Below are positions 16,388-24,097 of a stretch of DNA of 51,740 nucleotides, piece after piece (the stretch's first letter is position 1; every line of letters starts with the position of its first letter). Below the pieces are notes generated by a model. That model did not search any database and was not told where the DNA came from. It was given only the letters and a program-made list of their open reading frames with translations. The translations under genes were made by a program, and so were the position numbers. The DNA is taken from IMG/VR virus record IMGVR_UViG_3300044940_000294, positions 1-51,740 of that record; one strand, written 5' to 3'. This stretch comes from a virus.

Positions 16388-16976
16388 TTATTGTTTCAGG
16401 CTGTTCTTCTGTACTATCATCAAATAACTCTGGTGTTGCTGAGGTTTCATAGGTTTTAATTTCTTCCCAAATGATACTATCGTCTTGGGTTGTATCAATG
16501 TCCTTATCTAATCCTAAAAGTTTTGATTGCTGCAAAAGACTATCTACGGCTATTTTTAGTAGTCTTGCGTCTCCAACGGCTTCAATAGTTTTTATATAGG
16601 TTTCATCTATTGTGTTTGCGGTTTCATCAAACATATCAGAAGCACGCCCAGCTTGTTTTGGTCTTCCTCTGGGTGCTGTTCGTTTTTTGATATACTTTTC
16701 TTTTCTCTCTTGTTTAGAGATTTCATAGTCTTTGAGCGACAAATTATAGATGTATCTGTATTGCTCTAAGAGTCTTTTTTTTTCTTCCCCTATATTTATT
16801 TCAGGCACATTTAAATCCCTATAATACTGTACAATCCTTTTTATAGAGGAAATGGAATATACTTTATGGTTATTGTCAGCTAACCACTGTTGTATTTCTG
16901 CGTGTGTAAACCCTTCAAGTGATTTTTTATAGATAACAGGAGCTAATCTTTCTCTATTTTTATTACTTCTTGCCAT
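16359..16976 (-). CDS. terS: Terminase small subunit
   Basis: 205 residues. N-terminal helix-turn-helix (GFTHAEIQQWLADNN, YSISSIKRIVQYYRDL), a central oligomerising helical region with the basic PRGRPKQAGRASDMFDE, and an acidic C-terminal tail (DDSTEEQPETINDS) that would contact TerL. Recognises the packaging site. First gene of the minus-strand head operon; the candidate origin starts just upstream. Confidence 0.8.
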   Translation of the reverse strand: MARSNKNRERLAPVIYKKSLEGFTHAEIQQWLADNNHKVYSISSIKRIVQYYRDLNVPEINIGEEKKRLLEQYRYIYNLSLKDYEISKQERKEKYIKKRTAPRGRPKQAGRASDMFDETANTIDETYIKTIEAVGDARLLKIAVDSLLQQSKLLGLDKDIDTTQDDSIIWEEIKTYETSATPELFDDSTEEQPETINDSPQQETN

Positions 16977-16991
16977 AAAACTACATAATAA

Positions 16992-17016
16992 CTTTATTTG
17001 ATTTTGGCAAGTAAAG
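16992..17016 (-). promoter_or_regulatory. Operator-like inverted repeat upstream of terS
   Basis: CTTTATTT (16992-16999) with a one-mismatch partner AAGTAAAG (17009-17016), extended by GTAAC/GTTAC-type bases. The -7 box on the minus strand is poor, so it may be an operator more than a strong promoter. Confidence 0.5.
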
Positions 17017-17039
17017 TTACTATTTTTTTCAATAAATCA

Positions 17040-17490
17040 AATCGTGTAGAGATTATTTTTGTTTTTTGCCTCAAAAAAATAGGTTATGATTGATAATCAA
17101 TTAGTTAGCTAAAAAAACTTGTAGAGATTAATAGGACTTATCCAAGTCTAACAGAAACTATAACAAAACTCTACAATCTATAACTATCTTATTATCAATT
17201 ATATATATTATATATTATATATTACTGTAGAAATATATATAGTATATATAATAATAAAGTAATAATAGTAATAAGGTAGTAGGTATATAGGTATATAGTA
17301 AATAAAATACTATAGTAGATTACGAAGATGTTTTTTTGCGAAAAAAGTCTATATCTCTACAGTCCTATTTTTTTTTCTTGTAACTTATTGATAAATAATA
17401 AGTTGATAGTCAAAAAAGGCTGTATAGATTTGTTATAGGTGTTGTTAGACTTTAAATAATACTATTAATGTCTAACAGAAAGAAATATTA
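17040..17490. other. Candidate replication origin, AT-rich with iteron-like repeats
   Basis: No gene is visible. TGTAGAGATTA occurs at 17045-17055 and 17120-17130, with inverted CTCTACA cores at 17169-17175 and 17355-17361 (the latter as ATCTCTACA) and a variant TGTATAGATT at 17421-17430. A second repeat, GTCTAACAGAAA, occurs at 17146-17157 and 17470-17481, with an inverted TGTTAGAC at 17443-17450. Between them 17190-17320 is nearly pure A/T with many TATATA steps, as in a DNA-unwinding element. Lies between packaging and replication genes. Confidence 0.55.
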
Positions 17491-17503
17491 AAAAAACAAC
17501 TAT

Positions 17504-17540
17504 CTTTATTTATTATTTTAAAATAAAGGTATTAATTTTG
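17504..17540 (+). promoter_or_regulatory. Operator-promoter element
   Basis: CTTTATTT 17504-17511, AAATAAAG 17521-17528, -7 TAATTTTG 17533-17540. Points into the damaged ORF at 17557. Confidence 0.65.
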
Positions 17541-17556
17541 ACACTACAAAAAAATA

Positions 17557-17727
17557 ATGCCTATTTAGGCAAAATTTAGAAAACTATACCCGCAGGAAAT
17601 AAAAAATGGGGACAAAAACGGCAATCCTTACTACTCTAAGAGGGGAAGAAACATAGCTAATGAGCTAATCAGAACTCAAAAGCAAATTAACCAAAGACTT
17701 TTAGAGGAATGTACTAAAAGGCTGTAA
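17557..17727 (+). pseudogene. Small ORF with an in-frame TAG after three codons
   Basis: ATG at 17557 reads M-P-I then TAG, followed in the same frame by 52 protein-like codons (AKFRKLYPQEIKNGDKNG..., ending EECTKRL) to the TAA at 17727. No other start codon lies in that stretch. The bases around the TAG form a small palindrome GCCTATTTAGGC. It follows a good promoter, so it is either a nonsense-mutated gene or needs readthrough. TAG is a normal stop elsewhere in the genome. No family recognised. Confidence 0.4.
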
Positions 17728-17788
17728 TTGTGGTAGAAACACCCCTTTTGCGTGCCTATACGATTAATTTTTTTAATAATTTATTTAA

Positions 17789-17836
17789 AAAATTGCTAAC
17801 TTTATTTTGTTTTATCAAATAAAGTTAGCAATTTTG
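17789..17836 (+). promoter_or_regulatory. Operator-promoter, 19-bp perfect palindrome
   Basis: Arms 17789-17807 and 17817-17835 are exact complements (core TTGCTAACTTTATTT) around a nine-base loop. -33 TTTG at 17806-17809, -7-like CAATTTTG at 17829-17836, 19 bases apart. Followed at 17849 by AGGAGG, an unusually good Shine-Dalgarno for this genome, five bases before the ATG at 17859. Confidence 0.75.
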
Positions 17837-17858
17837 CTTTGTCTTTTAGGAGGTAATA

Positions 17859-17917
17859 ATGCCTTTACTCGTAATGTACCGCCTGCCGAATTAAAACACG
17901 CTGGGCAAAATGAATGA
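17859..17917 (+). pseudogene. Short damaged ORF after an AGGAGG site
   Basis: The ATG after AGGAGG opens only 11 codons (MPLLVMYRLPN). A neighbouring frame is protein-like to 17917 (FTRNVPPAELKHAGQNE), suggesting a one-base indel near 17860-17866. It overlaps the next small ORF (ATGAATGA). Function unknown. Confidence 0.3.
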
Positions 17918-18108
17918 ACTAAGTACGATAGCTTTATCGGACTTTCTGAAAAATCTCCAAGACTACTACCGTAGAAATACGGTAGTTTTTACATCTTGCT
18001 GAACAATATATTAACTTCTACGGTGAGTTGTTTGGGCAACAAATAGCTATTGAAAAAGTAGAGAGTATTGGGGTATGGAGTTTTATTAATTTTAAAGTTA
18101 ATGGATAA
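17910..18108 (+). pseudogene. Small ORF with a frameshift in a T5 run after a GAAA hairpin
   Basis: ATG at 17910 reads MNELSTIALSDFLKNLQDYY, then RRNTVV and stops at 18002. One T fewer in the T run 17986-17990 would join it to VLHLAEQYINFYGELFGQQI and onward to a TAA at 18106-18108, making a 65-residue helical protein that overlaps the HNH start. The T run follows a perfect stem CTACCGTA-GAAA-TACGGTAG (17966-17985), a terminator-like structure inside the gene. Either a damaged gene, a sequencing error or slippage control. Confidence 0.45.
17966..17990 (+). terminator. Terminator-like hairpin with GAAA tetraloop
   Basis: Eight-bp perfect stem, GAAA loop, five Ts. Within the coding part of the 17910 ORF. 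Confidence 0.65.
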
Positions 18109-18745
18109 AAGAAGAAAGTATTGGACTGCTGAGGAAATTTCTTTGTTAAAAGAGATATTCCCGCACAACCATACCAATAAGGTTTGCGAAAAAATTGGTA
18201 AGTCTTATTATGCAGTGGCTAACATGGCTAATATTTTAGGGTTAAAAAAAGACCCTGAATTTAAGGCTGCAATGCTTGAAAGGTTAGGCAGACAATTAGA
18301 GAATAAGGGTACACAATATCGGTTTAAAAAGGGCGTTCCACCGCATAATGCGGGTAAAAAGACACCAGAGCATATTTTAGAAAAATGTAGGCATACATTT
18401 TTCAAAAAAGGGAATATTCCGCCTAATGCCAAAAAAGAATGGACTGAAGTATATAGAACGGACAAATTAGGGAAAAAGTACACTATGATAAAATTACCTA
18501 ATGAAAGACGTTTACGGTACAAACATATATGGCTTTGGGAGCAACATAATGGGAAAGTTCCCGAAGGCTATAATGTAGTGTTTAAAGATAAGAACCCTTT
18601 GAATTGTACGATTGAAAATTTGGAGTGCATTAGTAAGGCGGAGTTAATGAAACGCAATACTATGCAGCGTTTCCCAAAAGAGTTGCAAACGGTAATGAGA
18701 TTAGTCAAAAAAATAAAACGGATAACCAATGAGAAACAAAATTGA
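18101..18745 (+). CDS. HNH endonuclease with N-terminal SANT/Myb-like DNA-binding region
   Basis: 214 residues from MDKRRKYWTAEEISLLKEIF. Residues 5-50 look like a SANT/Myb helix trio. The HNH_3 core is near 140-185: RYKHIWLWEQHNGKVPEGY, then VVFKDKNPLNCTIENLECIS with the catalytic H-N-N pattern. Free-standing homing endonuclease type. It abuts disrupted small ORFs, which suggests an invasive insertion. Overlaps the next gene by 17 bases. Confidence 0.8.
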   Translation: MDKRRKYWTAEEISLLKEIFPHNHTNKVCEKIGKSYYAVANMANILGLKKDPEFKAAMLERLGRQLENKGTQYRFKKGVPPHNAGKKTPEHILEKCRHTFFKKGNIPPNAKKEWTEVYRTDKLGKKYTMIKLPNERRLRYKHIWLWEQHNGKVPEGYNVVFKDKNPLNCTIENLECISKAELMKRNTMQRFPKELQTVMRLVKKIKRITNEKQN

Positions 18746-18962
18746 GGATTTAAGAAACCTATTGTTCGAAACTGTTGAAAGACTTTTGGACGAGGATAAC
18801 CCTATGGAAGTGTCAAGGGCAAAGGCAATAGCAGATGTCGCAGGTGTCATTGTAGATAGTGCCAAAGTAGAGGTTGATATGGCAAGAACAGTAAACGGCT
18901 TTACAGGTTCAGGATTTATACCTGTTGATAAGCCAAACGAAAACATAAAACTGCTCAAATAA
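18729..18962 (+). CDS. Small helical protein, unknown (77 residues)
   Basis: MRNKIEDLRNLLFETVERLL start, then NPMEVSRAKAIADVAGVIVD and AKVEVDMARTVNG. Two amphipathic helices likely oligomerise. Its stop overlaps the dnaN start by one base. I recall similar unnamed proteins in Bacteroidota phages, without known function. Confidence 0.65.
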   Translation: MRNKIEDLRNLLFETVERLLDEDNPMEVSRAKAIADVAGVIVDSAKVEVDMARTVNGFTGSGFIPVDKPNENIKLLK

Positions 18963-20092
18963 TGAATATTATTATCAATTCAGCCAGCTTATTGAAGCAA
19001 CTAAACGCCTTGAAAGGTGTTTTGTTAAGTAATCCTATCATGCCTATATTGGAGAATTTCTTATTTGATGTAAATGGGCAGAAATTGACCATTACGGCAT
19101 CAGATATGCAAAACACGATTACGGCAGAAGTAAATGTGGATAGTGATACAGATGGGCGTATTTGTATTCCTGCAAGAATGTTTATGGAAACCTTGCAGAA
19201 TTTGCCCGAACAGCCTATTACGATAAAAGCCAACTTAGAAACCTTTGCGGTGGAAATTGTGGCTAACAAAGGTCGTTACCGTTTGGCTGGGGAGGATTCA
19301 AGTGATTATCCTTTGCCGAGAACCACACAAAAAAGCACCAATTCTATTGAATTGCAGAGTGAAGTTTTGTCAAGTGCTATTGCCTATACATTGTTTGCAG
19401 TAAGTAAAGACGAAATGAAACCTGCTATGAATGGTATGTATGTCAATATTAAGCCTGACAAGGCAGATTTTGTAACGACAGACAGCTACCGTTTGGTAAG
19501 GTATCGTAGAACAGATGTAACGAGTGAGACCGAAATTTCGGTTATTTTGCCTAAAAAAGCCCTATCATTACTGAAAGGTGCTTTGCCCGACAACAGCATG
19601 GTAAAATTGGGGTTTACCAATTCCAATGCTTTTTTTGAGTTTGGCAATATGAAGTTAGTTTGCAGATTGATAGACGAGAGATTCCCTGATTACGAAAATG
19701 TCATTCCTTTGAACAATAGCAATGTCTTGACATTTGACAAAAAGGAAACCTTAGGGGCTTTGAAAAGAGTAGGCATTTACGCGAACAAAACAACTAATTT
19801 GCTCAAATTAAAATTAGATTTAGAGCATAGTTTTGTGGTATCTGCCGAAAATGCGGACTTTGAGAGTGAGGCGAGTGAAAATGTAGAGGCAGAGTATATG
19901 GGTGCAGAAATGTTGGTAGGCTTTCAATATTTCATGTTGGCGGAGATGTTATCGGCAATATTGACTGAAAACATCAAACTATCATTATCAGCCCCTAATC
20001 GTGCAGCTTTGATATTGCCACAATACCAAACGGCAAACGAAGAAGTTTTGATGTTGATTATGCCATTGAGTTTAGATGCATATAGGTACTAA
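18962..20092 (+). CDS. dnaN: DNA polymerase III beta clamp, phage copy
   Basis: 376 residues, the bacterial beta-clamp length, with three repeated clamp domains. Recognisable pieces: LKGVLLSNPIMPILENFLFD, GRYRLAGEDSSDYPLPRTT, DSYRLVRYRR, ERFPDYENVIP and the C-terminal MLIMPLSLDAYRY. The ring tethers polymerase to DNA. No polymerase gene is seen in the window, so this clamp presumably recruits host Pol III or competes with the host clamp. Followed by a terminator. Confidence 0.9.
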   Translation: MNIIINSASLLKQLNALKGVLLSNPIMPILENFLFDVNGQKLTITASDMQNTITAEVNVDSDTDGRICIPARMFMETLQNLPEQPITIKANLETFAVEIVANKGRYRLAGEDSSDYPLPRTTQKSTNSIELQSEVLSSAIAYTLFAVSKDEMKPAMNGMYVNIKPDKADFVTTDSYRLVRYRRTDVTSETEISVILPKKALSLLKGALPDNSMVKLGFTNSNAFFEFGNMKLVCRLIDERFPDYENVIPLNNSNVLTFDKKETLGALKRVGIYANKTTNLLKLKLDLEHSFVVSAENADFESEASENVEAEYMGAEMLVGFQYFMLAEMLSAILTENIKLSLSAPNRAALILPQYQTANEEVLMLIMPLSLDAYRY

Positions 20093-20118
20093 TTTTTCAT
20101 AAATTGATAGTAAGGAAC

Positions 20119-20147
20119 AGACCACTCTTTTAGAGTGGTTTTGTTTT
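20119..20147 (+). terminator. Terminator after dnaN
   Basis: ACCACTCT-TTT-AGAGTGGT stem followed by TTTGTTTTTC. Confidence 0.85.
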
Positions 20148-20166
20148 TCTTTATTTTCAAAAAAAT

Positions 20167-20229
20167 AAATAAAGTTATTAATAAAATTAGTATCTTTATT
20201 TTGATTTAACAAATTAATGTATATATTTG
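20167..20229 (+). promoter_or_regulatory. Promoter with operator half-sites for the membrane-protein operon
   Basis: AAATAAAG (20167-20174) and CTTTATTTTG (20194-20203), then -7 TATATTTG at 20222-20229, spacer 18. Confidence 0.7.
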
Positions 20230-20246
20230 CAACAAAATAAGATGTT

Positions 20247-20909
20247 ATGACGATTGGAAATAAGATAACCGTTACTTTTTTGAGCAGTATTGTAGGGTAC
20301 TTTCCTATCATATTGTTTTTAGTGTTGATTTGGATAGGCATGGGCTTATCAACTACCTTTTTGGTTGCAAGTAGTTTCAAGCAAAACATCTACTTGTATT
20401 TGTTGGCTAATCCTGAATACAAAGACGTAGCCCAAGAGTATGCCTCAAACATTGCCTTAGCATCGGGCGTGTCATTAGCTATTTTGTTAGAGGGGGGTGC
20501 GTTTTTATTCGTTATTCATAATTGGCGTATCATGTCTTGGGTGGCTGCTTTTATTTCAGGTAGCATTGCAGCGTTGGGGATGCTCAAAAACCTACCAACG
20601 GACATTTATATCTTTACCGATATAACTTCGTTTTCTAAGGTGGCAATTTTGCTTGTTTTTGCTTTGGCAGTCCCTACCTATTCAGTGAATTTCGCTGAGA
20701 TGTTGAATGAACAGTTAGATAGGGAGATTGCGGAATTAGGTAATAAGTCTGTAAAACAAGTCATGCAAGAGTATATTGCGATACAGTTAATAGCTGCATT
20801 AGGCATTGCGAAAACAACTAAAAAAGGTCGTTTTACAAGGCGAGATACGATACAAACACCACAAGCAGCAAGTACGGTTACACCTTATTTTTCAATTAAA
20901 ACAGCCTAA
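20247..20909 (+). CDS. Multi-pass membrane protein, unknown (220 residues)
   Basis: Four likely membrane segments: around 12-38 (YFPIILFLVLIWIGMGL), 68-92, 95-112 and 127-145 (VAILLVFALAVPTYSV). The basic Ser/Thr-rich C-terminus is cytoplasmic. Co-transcribed with the next gene, which also has membrane segments. Early promoter and no relation to the lysis cassette suggest a role at the host membrane such as superinfection exclusion or replication anchoring; not proven. Confidence 0.65.
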   Translation: MTIGNKITVTFLSSIVGYFPIILFLVLIWIGMGLSTTFLVASSFKQNIYLYLLANPEYKDVAQEYASNIALASGVSLAILLEGGAFLFVIHNWRIMSWVAAFISGSIAALGMLKNLPTDIYIFTDITSFSKVAILLVFALAVPTYSVNFAEMLNEQLDREIAELGNKSVKQVMQEYIAIQLIAALGIAKTTKKGRFTRRDTIQTPQAASTVTPYFSIKTA

Positions 20910-20912
20910 AAT

Positions 20913-21611
20913 ATGATACAGATACCTGAAAATAATAAAAGAGAGGTTAAAGAAAACTTCTTTGCAACACTATCCAATAATTGGTTCAATGTATTTAGCT
21001 TTATTTTGGTTTGGTGGCTATTCAGTTTAGCCCTTAAAAAGCTATTTCCAATAGACTATATTTATTGTGTTTTGATGGTCTTATTCATTTGCGTAGTAAC
21101 AACCTTGTTACGTATCTCCACTACCCTATCGTTAGACTACGAGGCTTTTGTAGATGAGTACGAGCAGGAATACCAAGATTTGGTAAAAAGCAATGAAATA
21201 TTGTTAGCGGATAACGAAATACTCAAAACGAACTTTGAAACAATCAGAACGGATTTAGAGAGTTACGTAGCGTGGTACAAAGAGCAAAAAGCCAATAACG
21301 AGCAACTGCAAACACAACTAAACGAAGTTCAAAGCAAGATTAGCGATATTGAAACGGGCTATGAAGATGTAATAGCGGATTTGCAGCAAGAACTGAAAGC
21401 CAAAAGCGAAGTTTTGTCGAAGTTACAGCAAGACAACTTAGCTAATCTACCGAAATTAAAGCAGTGGGAAAAATTAAAAGATTTCTACTTTTTAGTAGAA
21501 TGCGAAATAGAGCCAATTACGGTAATGAATTGGAAAAGTTTCCTGAATACAATCAACCCTAAAAAGCAAAGGTTATTGGATAGTGGGGTTGATTTGAGTT
21601 TTCTACCATAG
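20913..21611 (+). CDS. Membrane-anchored coiled-coil protein, unknown (232 residues)
   Basis: Two membrane segments (about 25-45 VFSFILVWWLFSLAL and 50-70 YCVLMVLFICVVTTLL), then a long coiled coil from about 80 to 185 with heptad-like Leu/Ile (NEILLADNEILKTNFETIR, NEQLQTQLNEVQSKISDIE), then a small C-terminal domain. Four bases after the preceding membrane gene, so the two are probably partners. Confidence 0.65.
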   Translation: MIQIPENNKREVKENFFATLSNNWFNVFSFILVWWLFSLALKKLFPIDYIYCVLMVLFICVVTTLLRISTTLSLDYEAFVDEYEQEYQDLVKSNEILLADNEILKTNFETIRTDLESYVAWYKEQKANNEQLQTQLNEVQSKISDIETGYEDVIADLQQELKAKSEVLSKLQQDNLANLPKLKQWEKLKDFYFLVECEIEPITVMNWKSFLNTINPKKQRLLDSGVDLSFLP

Positions 21612-21646
21612 GGTAAAATTAAGGACGCAAAAATAATTGAATAACA

Positions 21647-21856
21647 ATGGAACATACAACCTATACGATTGACTTGAAAGACAACGAAGTATTCGCAGAT
21701 GAATACTGTCGTAGCGAAAATATAACGCCTTTTGCGTTGTACTACCGATTAAAAAACGGTTTAATTTGGCGTTATGGAATACCTGAACGGCAATCAATCA
21801 TTATCATAGAAAAGGACACATGGACACGCAAAAAGAGTGGCAGAAAAAAGAAATAG
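21647..21856 (+). CDS. Small basic protein, unknown (69 residues)
   Basis: MEHTTYTIDLKDNEVFADEY start, an ALYYRLKNGLIWRYGIPERQ middle and a basic tail RKKSGRKKK. The middle could be a small helix-turn-helix reading DNA. Lies 35 bases after the membrane pair. Confidence 0.5.
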   Translation: MEHTTYTIDLKDNEVFADEYCRSENITPFALYYRLKNGLIWRYGIPERQSIIIIEKDTWTRKKSGRKKK

Positions 21857-22031
21857 TAGATACTAAAATGTATCATGTATTGAATTTATTTTAACAACAA
21901 ATAATGCGACAACTTTAAAAAGTTTAAAGAAATTTTTTTGCCCTAACCTATAAATATTTTAAATATTTTAAACAAATTTTATTAGTTTTTTCAATATCAA
22001 TTACTACATTTGCATAGTTAAATTTTTAGCT
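21857..22031. promoter_or_regulatory. Intergenic AT-rich region with promoter for the parB-like genes
   Basis: -7 box TACATTTG at 22005-22012 and start codon at 22032. The -33 box is not clear (TTAG at 21982-21985). No gene seen. Confidence 0.5.
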
Positions 22032-22700
22032 ATGCAAATTCCTTTTCACAACCCAAACAACTTAGCCCTGATAGATTACCGAAAGTTAGAGGGCATACAA
22101 GGCAATCTCAAATACCTTCCGATAGAAAACAGAGAAAAACTACTGAATAGCTTGCAAAAATTTGGTTTCTTTGAGCCTTTTCAAGTATGGAAAGACCAAG
22201 ATACTTACAAGTTGGTAGATGGACACGCAAGGCTCAAATTCTTTTTAGAGTACCAAGTTACGAACCAAAACAACGGCTACGAATTCCCTTATCTTATCGT
22301 GGAGGCAAAGAACTTGCAAGAGGCAAAAGAAAAGTTAGCCGTAATCAGTTCGCAATACCACACCATTACGCCTCACGGTTGGGAGGAATTTAGCCAAGAC
22401 ATGGACAAAGATTTTTTAGCAAACTCCGTACACTTTGATTTATTAGCAAAAGAATTGGCGGAGTTCGCCAAACAGCAAGAATATGTACCAACAAAAGCAG
22501 ATGACTTACCAATCATACCCATAGACAAAGACGACAACAGTTCTAAGGGGACATCTGTACCAATTATGAAGTTTGGCAAAACCACCATTAATATTACTGA
22601 AGAAGAATTAGACTTACTCAACCAAAAATTTACTGAATACACGCAGGAAACCAAAGTCCCTTACGGTTTCGTGCATTTCTTAATCAACCCTAACGACTAA
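22032..22700 (+). CDS. ParB/sulfiredoxin-fold protein
   Basis: 222 residues. Residues 25-110 show the ParB-N/Srx fold: LNSLQKFGFFEPFQVWKDQD, then YKLVDGHARLKFFLE with the GHAR motif (64-67) typical of ParB-type CTP/ATP-binding proteins. The C-terminal half is acidic and lacks the classical ParB HTH, so partition is unlikely. Overlaps the next gene by one base (TAATG). Phage ParB-fold proteins of this kind often work with methyltransferases or in nucleotide/DNA modification. Confidence 0.75.
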   Translation: MQIPFHNPNNLALIDYRKLEGIQGNLKYLPIENREKLLNSLQKFGFFEPFQVWKDQDTYKLVDGHARLKFFLEYQVTNQNNGYEFPYLIVEAKNLQEAKEKLAVISSQYHTITPHGWEEFSQDMDKDFLANSVHFDLLAKELAEFAKQQEYVPTKADDLPIIPIDKDDNSSKGTSVPIMKFGKTTINITEEELDLLNQKFTEYTQETKVPYGFVHFLINPND

Positions 22701-24097
22701 TGAATTTTATAGCTAATTATCCAATTAAAGACCTTACACCAGCCTCTTACAACCCTCGTGAAATTACGGAACAAGGCTTTACAAAATTGCAGGAAAGTAT
22801 AAAGAAATTCGGCATAGTAAAACCTGTAATTATCAACGGTGCAGACGGAACACTCACCGCAGGGCACCAGCGAACCAAAGCCCTTAAAGCAATAGGCATT
22901 ACCCACGTACCAGCTATGCGTTTACCCTCTATTGGTAGGCACGATGAGATTAACTTCAACTTGCAACACAATAGAATAGAAGAGAATAAGAGTGTGGTCA
23001 TGGTACAAAATGCAAAAGAGCTGCCTTGGGGCTTTTCCGTAATTTCCCACAAGGATTACAAAGTAGAAATAACCGACAATGCAGCTATTATACAAACCAT
23101 TGCCAAAATGATAGCCCGATACGGAGATTGGGGTAGTTGTGTGATAGACGAAAACGGCTTAGTCATTGAAAATGCAGAGTACGCCGTTGCAGCCAAAGCC
23201 ACACATAGGCAGCTATTAGTGTATAAAATGCAAAACAGCCTAATTCCTGAATTTAAGCAATACATGAGGCAGGATTACGGTGAGTATAAGTACGAAAAGT
23301 TAGGTATCAAGCCCTATAACCAAACACATTGCCAAATGCACAGACTAACAGGGGGTAGGCAAAATAGTAGTACAACGTATGAAAACTTGGTACTGCCTAA
23401 TTTGGAAAAAGGTAAAAGGTTAGTAGATTTTGGTGCAGGGGAACAGGCGTATGTGAAACTCTTGCAACAAAAGGGCTACAAAGCCTTTGCTTACGAACCA
23501 CACCCACGTATTCAAGGAAAAATTGCGTTTGACATTCCTTTGGTGGTCAAGATGATAAGGGAGTTAGCCAAAGACGTAAAAGCAAATGGTTTGTACGATT
23601 ACGTAGTGTTGGATAGTGTCATCAATTCTATTACCACGATTGAATTTCAGCACTTAGTTATGTTAGCTTGTAATGCCTTGTGTAAAAAGAATGGTATATT
23701 TTTCATTGGGACAAGGGCAATGGAAAAGATAACTAAGCAGGAAAACGTGAAAATAGCTACTTCAACGCACCGTTACGTTGAATACTTTGATAAGAACTTA
23801 TTTACAGCAACTTTCCGTATGGGTGTCTGGACATTACAAAAAATGCACACCAAAGAAAGTTTTATCGAAATGCTACAAACCTACTTTGAGGAGGTAACGG
23901 TTACGAAAAAGTACGGTTCATCTATGCACCACGCTATTTGTCGTAAACCAAAACAGTTTAGTAGCGAGGAGTACCGAAAGGCATTAGATATTGAATTTAA
24001 CATGGAGTACCCAAATGGTTATAGGCACAACCAACAAAAAGAATTAGTAAACGAATTATTGTATGCCTTACATCAAAGAAGCCAAGATAACAGCTAA
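22700..24097 (+). CDS. ParB-fold protein fused to SAM methyltransferase
   Basis: 465 residues. N-terminal ParB/Srx domain: DLTPASYNPREITEQGFTKL, FGIVKPVIINGADGTLTAGHQ with GHQR at 55-58. From about 235 a class I methyltransferase: motif I LVDFGAGEQAYVKLL (about 240-254), the acidic strand YKAFAYEPHPR, and motif IV-position VVLDSVINSIT (about 302-312). Motif IV is not the DPPY/NPPY of adenine or N4-cytosine methylases nor the PC of C5 methylases, so the target is unclear. Partner of the ParB-like gene upstream. Confidence 0.75.
   Translation: MNFIANYPIKDLTPASYNPREITEQGFTKLQESIKKFGIVKPVIINGADGTLTAGHQRTKALKAIGITHVPAMRLPSIGRHDEINFNLQHNRIEENKSVVMVQNAKELPWGFSVISHKDYKVEITDNAAIIQTIAKMIARYGDWGSCVIDENGLVIENAEYAVAAKATHRQLLVYKMQNSLIPEFKQYMRQDYGEYKYEKLGIKPYNQTHCQMHRLTGGRQNSSTTYENLVLPNLEKGKRLVDFGAGEQAYVKLLQQKGYKAFAYEPHPRIQGKIAFDIPLVVKMIRELAKDVKANGLYDYVVLDSVINSITTIEFQHLVMLACNALCKKNGIFFIGTRAMEKITKQENVKIATSTHRYVEYFDKNLFTATFRMGVWTLQKMHTKESFIEMLQTYFEEVTVTKKYGSSMHHAICRKPKQFSSEEYRKALDIEFNMEYPNGYRHNQQKELVNELLYALHQRSQDNS

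Noticed and set aside
17557-17727. Reassigned TAG codon (genetic code 15) as in some Bacteroidota phages
   Set aside because: TAG is a normal stop of good genes here, for example those ending at 1111, 12176 and the chaperone stop at 32160.
17580-18745. Group I intron hosting the HNH gene
   Set aside because: No split conserved gene and no recognisable intron core on both sides.
22032-24097. ParA-ParB partition system of a phage-plasmid
   Set aside because: No ParA neighbour and no ParB HTH; integrase and excisionase-like genes point to integration.
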